From an uncultured Thalassotalea sp. (GTDB taxonomy: Bacteria > Pseudomonadota > Gammaproteobacteria > Enterobacterales > Alteromonadaceae), in NCBI GenBank assembly GCA_947492575.1, contig CANLNK010000003.1, forward strand, positions 124,001 through 188,000: a stretch of 64,000 bases of DNA, read 5' to 3'. This document shows positions 61,831 through 64,000 of this stretch, one piece after another. Both the position numbers and the translations under genes were made by a program. Each line of letters opens with the position of its first letter. Positions within the stretch are counted from its first letter, which is position 1. Under the pieces are notes generated by a model, which searched no databases, was not told the origin of the DNA, and saw nothing but the letters and a program-made list of their open reading frames with translations.

Positions 61831-63429
61831 ATGCTTATAGCAAACAACATTACTCAGCAGTTTGGCGCCAAGCCGCTGTTTGAAAACATTTCTCAAAAAT
61901 TTGGTAACGGCAACCGCTACGGCTTAATCGGCGCAAACGGTTGTGGTAAATCTACCTTAATGAAAATTCTAGGTAGCGACTTAGAACCAACAGCGGGCAA
62001 CATCAATCTAGATCAAAACGATCGTATTGGTAAATTACGCCAAGACCAGTTCGCATTTGAAGATTACTCGGTTGTAGATACCGTCATTATGGGTCATACC
62101 GAATTATGGGAAGTTAAAGAAGAACGTGACCGTATTTATGCCCTACCTGAAATGAGCGAAGAAGATGGCATGCGTGTTGGCGATCTTGAATCGCAATACG
62201 CAGAAATGGACGGTTACAGCGCAGAAAGTCGCGCCGGTGAATTGCTGATTGGTGTTGGTATTCCTGTTGAACAACACTACGGTAAAATGAGTGAAGTAGC
62301 GCCAGGTTGGAAGCTTCGTGTATTACTTGCCCAAGCACTGTTTTCTGATCCTGATATCTTGCTTCTGGATGAGCCTACCAACAACTTGGATATTCACACT
62401 ATCAAGTGGTTAGAAGATACGTTAAACGAACGTGATTCAACCATGATCATCATTTCGCATGACCGTCACTTCCTAAACAGTGTTTGTACTCACATGGCTG
62501 ACTTAGACTACGGTGAGTTGCGCGTTTATCCGGGTAACTACGACGAATACATGTTAGCTGCTACGCAAGCACGTGCACGTTTATTAGCTGACAATGCCAA
62601 AAAACAAGCGCAAATTGCTGAACTTAAGTCGTTCGTAGCTCGCTTCTCAGCAAACGCTTCTAAAGCAAAGCAGGCAACATCACGTGCTAAACAAATTGAT
62701 AAAATTCAACTTGATGAAGTGAAAGCTTCAAGCCGTGTTAACCCGTTTATTCGCTTTGAACAAGAGAAAAAGCTATTCCGTAACGTGCTTGAAATTGAAG
62801 GCTTAAATAAGAGCTTCGACGACAACGGCACTCCAAAGCAGGTTCTGCAAAACATTAATTTAATGGCAGAAGTTGGCGAGCGTATTGCGGTTATCGGTGA
62901 GAACGGCGTTGGTAAAACAACCTTCCTACGCACGTTAATGAGCGAGTTAACACCCGATTCAGGTGAAGTTAAGTGGTCTGAAAACCATAACATTGGTTAC
63001 TACGCACAAGACCATGCACACGAGTTCGAAGAAGACATGAACTTATTCGACTGGATGAGCCAATGGCGCAGTGAAGGCGACGACGAGCAAGTAATTCGTG
63101 GCTTCCTAGGTAGAATGTTATTCTCTGCTGACGATATTAAAAAGTCAGTAAAAGTGCTTTCCGGTGGTGAACAAGGACGTATGTTGTTTGGTAAACTTAT
63201 GATGCAAAAGCCAAACATTCTTGTAATGGACGAACCCACAAACCACTTAGATATGGAATCAATCGAATCGCTAAACATGGCATTAGAACAGTTTGAAGGT
63301 TCATTGGTGTTCGTTTCACACGACCGTGAGTTTGTCTCGAGCCTAGCAACACGTATTATTGAAATCAAAGACAACGGTTACATTGATTTCACAGGTACTT
63401 ACGACGAATACTTAGCGTCTCAAGACTAG
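61831..63429 (+). CDS. ybiT: ABC-F family ATPase YbiT
   Basis: 532 residues, aligned well with E. coli YbiT across the whole length. Two ABC domains: Walker [14 protein letters not shown] and [13 protein letters not shown], Walker [12 protein letters not shown] and [11 protein letters not shown], and signature [11 protein letters not shown] in the second. The linker between them is YbiT-like ([36 protein letters not shown]). ABC-F proteins bind the ribosomal E site and relieve stalls; they do not transport. It lies downstream of the hairpin repeats, with a strong terminator. Confidence 0.94.
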   Translation: MLIANNITQQFGAKPLFENISQKFGNGNRYGLIGANGCGKSTLMKILGSDLEPTAGNINLDQNDRIGKLRQDQFAFEDYSVVDTVIMGHTELWEVKEERDRIYALPEMSEEDGMRVGDLESQYAEMDGYSAESRAGELLIGVGIPVEQHYGKMSEVAPGWKLRVLLAQALFSDPDILLLDEPTNNLDIHTIKWLEDTLNERDSTMIIISHDRHFLNSVCTHMADLDYGELRVYPGNYDEYMLAATQARARLLADNAKKQAQIAELKSFVARFSANASKAKQATSRAKQIDKIQLDEVKASSRVNPFIRFEQEKKLFRNVLEIEGLNKSFDDNGTPKQVLQNINLMAEVGERIAVIGENGVGKTTFLRTLMSELTPDSGEVKWSENHNIGYYAQDHAHEFEEDMNLFDWMSQWRSEGDDEQVIRGFLGRMLFSADDIKKSVKVLSGGEQGRMLFGKLMMQKPNILVMDEPTNHLDMESIESLNMALEQFEGSLVFVSHDREFVSSLATRIIEIKDNGYIDFTGTYDEYLASQD

Positions 63430-63465
63430 TAATTTCGATAGTAAAATTACCTAATCAGAAACAAT

Positions 63466-63500
63466 CCAAGCGCCCTATTTTGCTGATGCAATTTAGGGCG
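63466..63500. terminator. Terminator between ybiT and the integron integrase
   Basis: CGCCCTAttttgctgatgcaattTAGGGCG followed by TTTTT; it serves ybiT and, in reverse, the convergent integrase gene. Confidence 0.7.
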
Positions 63501-63509
63501 TTTTTATTT

Positions 63510-64000
63510 TTATGCTGATAAGTCAGATAATGGACTACGGACACCATTAGCACCCTGTTCTATTACATGTGTATAAATTTGCGTGGTACGAATATCGCTA
63601 TGCCCTAATTGCTCTTGAATTGTACGTATATCAGTACCTCGTTGTAATAAGTGAGTTGCAAAAGAATGCCGCAACGTATGACACGTGATTTGCTTATCTA
63701 TTCCAGAACTTAACCTAGCCGCTCTAATCGTTTTTCTTAACACTGTATGATCGATATGATGCCGCCTAATTTCGCCAGATTCGGGGTCAGCACTGAGTCG
63801 TGTTGATGGAAACAGGTAGTGCCATCCAAACTCAAACCTTGCCGACGGATTCTTACGCGAGTACCCATAAGGCAAATGGACACCCGCATACTCTTCTGCC
63901 CCTATGTCTTTAGCAAAATAACTTTTAGCAAACTCTATTTGCATCTTTAAATCGCCTACAAGCTCCTTTGCTAGAGTTACTCGCCGATTTTTACCACCTT
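63510..64000 (-). CDS. intI: Integron integrase IntI, 5' part cut by window edge
   Basis: At least 163 residues from the C-terminal part are visible; the frame is still open at 64000, so the Met at 63944 is internal. The catalytic residues [12 protein letters not shown] (His and Arg), [14 protein letters not shown] (His and nucleophile Tyr) are intact. Between them and the upstream sequence stands [28 protein letters not shown], the extra segment found only in integron integrases (the IntI patch). IntI recombines attC sites with attI and with each other. Because it reads leftwards, its attI and cassette array should lie to the right, beyond the window. Confidence 0.93.
   Translation of the reverse strand, partial: GGKNRRVTLAKELVGDLKMQIEFAKSYFAKDIGAEEYAGVHLPYGYSRKNPSARFEFGWHYLFPSTRLSADPESGEIRRHHIDHTVLRKTIRAARLSSGIDKQITCHTLRHSFATHLLQRGTDIRTIQEQLGHSDIRTTQIYTHVIEQGANGVRSPLSDLSA

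Overview
The window looks like a chromosomal segment of a marine gammaproteobacterium, probably Alteromonadales and perhaps Colwelliaceae or Thalassotalea-like. That placement is inferred from AT-rich DNA, a HexR-type Entner-Doudoroff regulon, a tRNA-Ser/yccA/tus cluster that resembles the E. coli neighbourhood, TonB-era outer-membrane genes of the DUF5916 type, a rhombosortase, an EAL-HDOD protein and Vibrio-like integron attC sites. No 16S rRNA or other species marker is present.

Layout. 0-2.2 kb: the end of an M23 peptidase, a tyrosine recombinase and a small secreted protein. 2.2-7.7 kb: a nucleotide pyrophosphatase-like enzyme, a phosphoribosyltransferase, a TPR lipoprotein, an M17 aminopeptidase and a duplicated four-helix membrane protein. 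7.8-11.3 kb: tRNA-Ser(UGA) with a second copy of its 3' end and terminator, then tag, yccA, tusDCB, tusE and a YjfB-like peptide. 11.4-28.1 kb: central carbon metabolism. This holds a long GAPDH, gnd, gapA, the tight operon zwf-pgl-edd-glk-eda, divergent hexR and pykA. gapA and zwf carry the same 15-bp HexR-type box. An orphan tubulin/FtsZ-superfamily protein sits between gapA and eda. 28-35 kb: a GNAT enzyme, metC with a MetJ-type box, and divergent polB and dinG sharing a LexA box, then an ASCH protein.

35.4-39.6 kb is an array of integron gene cassettes without an adjacent integrase (a CALIN). All genes are on the minus strand and are separated by VCR-like attC sites. Cargo includes lipoproteins, a GNAT enzyme, a secreted trypsin-like protease, a small membrane protein and unknown proteins. 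Two boundaries carry collapsed, palindromic attC remnants. An integron integrase gene is cut by the right edge of the window (63510-64000). Its orientation means its own array should lie to the right, outside the window, so the 35-39 kb array is separate or has been moved.

39.9-63.4 kb: a persulfide-dioxygenase-like enzyme, DUF2919 and DUF599 membrane proteins, two DUF5916/CBM9 outer-membrane paralogues, a MoxR-VWA-RDD cluster, cysK, ggt, a DTW protein, rhombosortase, an LrgAB pair, an EAL-HDOD signalling protein, ygiQ, an array of four 56-bp hairpin repeats, and the ABC-F gene ybiT.

The strongest leads for new biology are the orphan tubulin-like GTPase and the attC array with its miniature attC sites. 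All functions are assigned by reading motifs; no database search was run.
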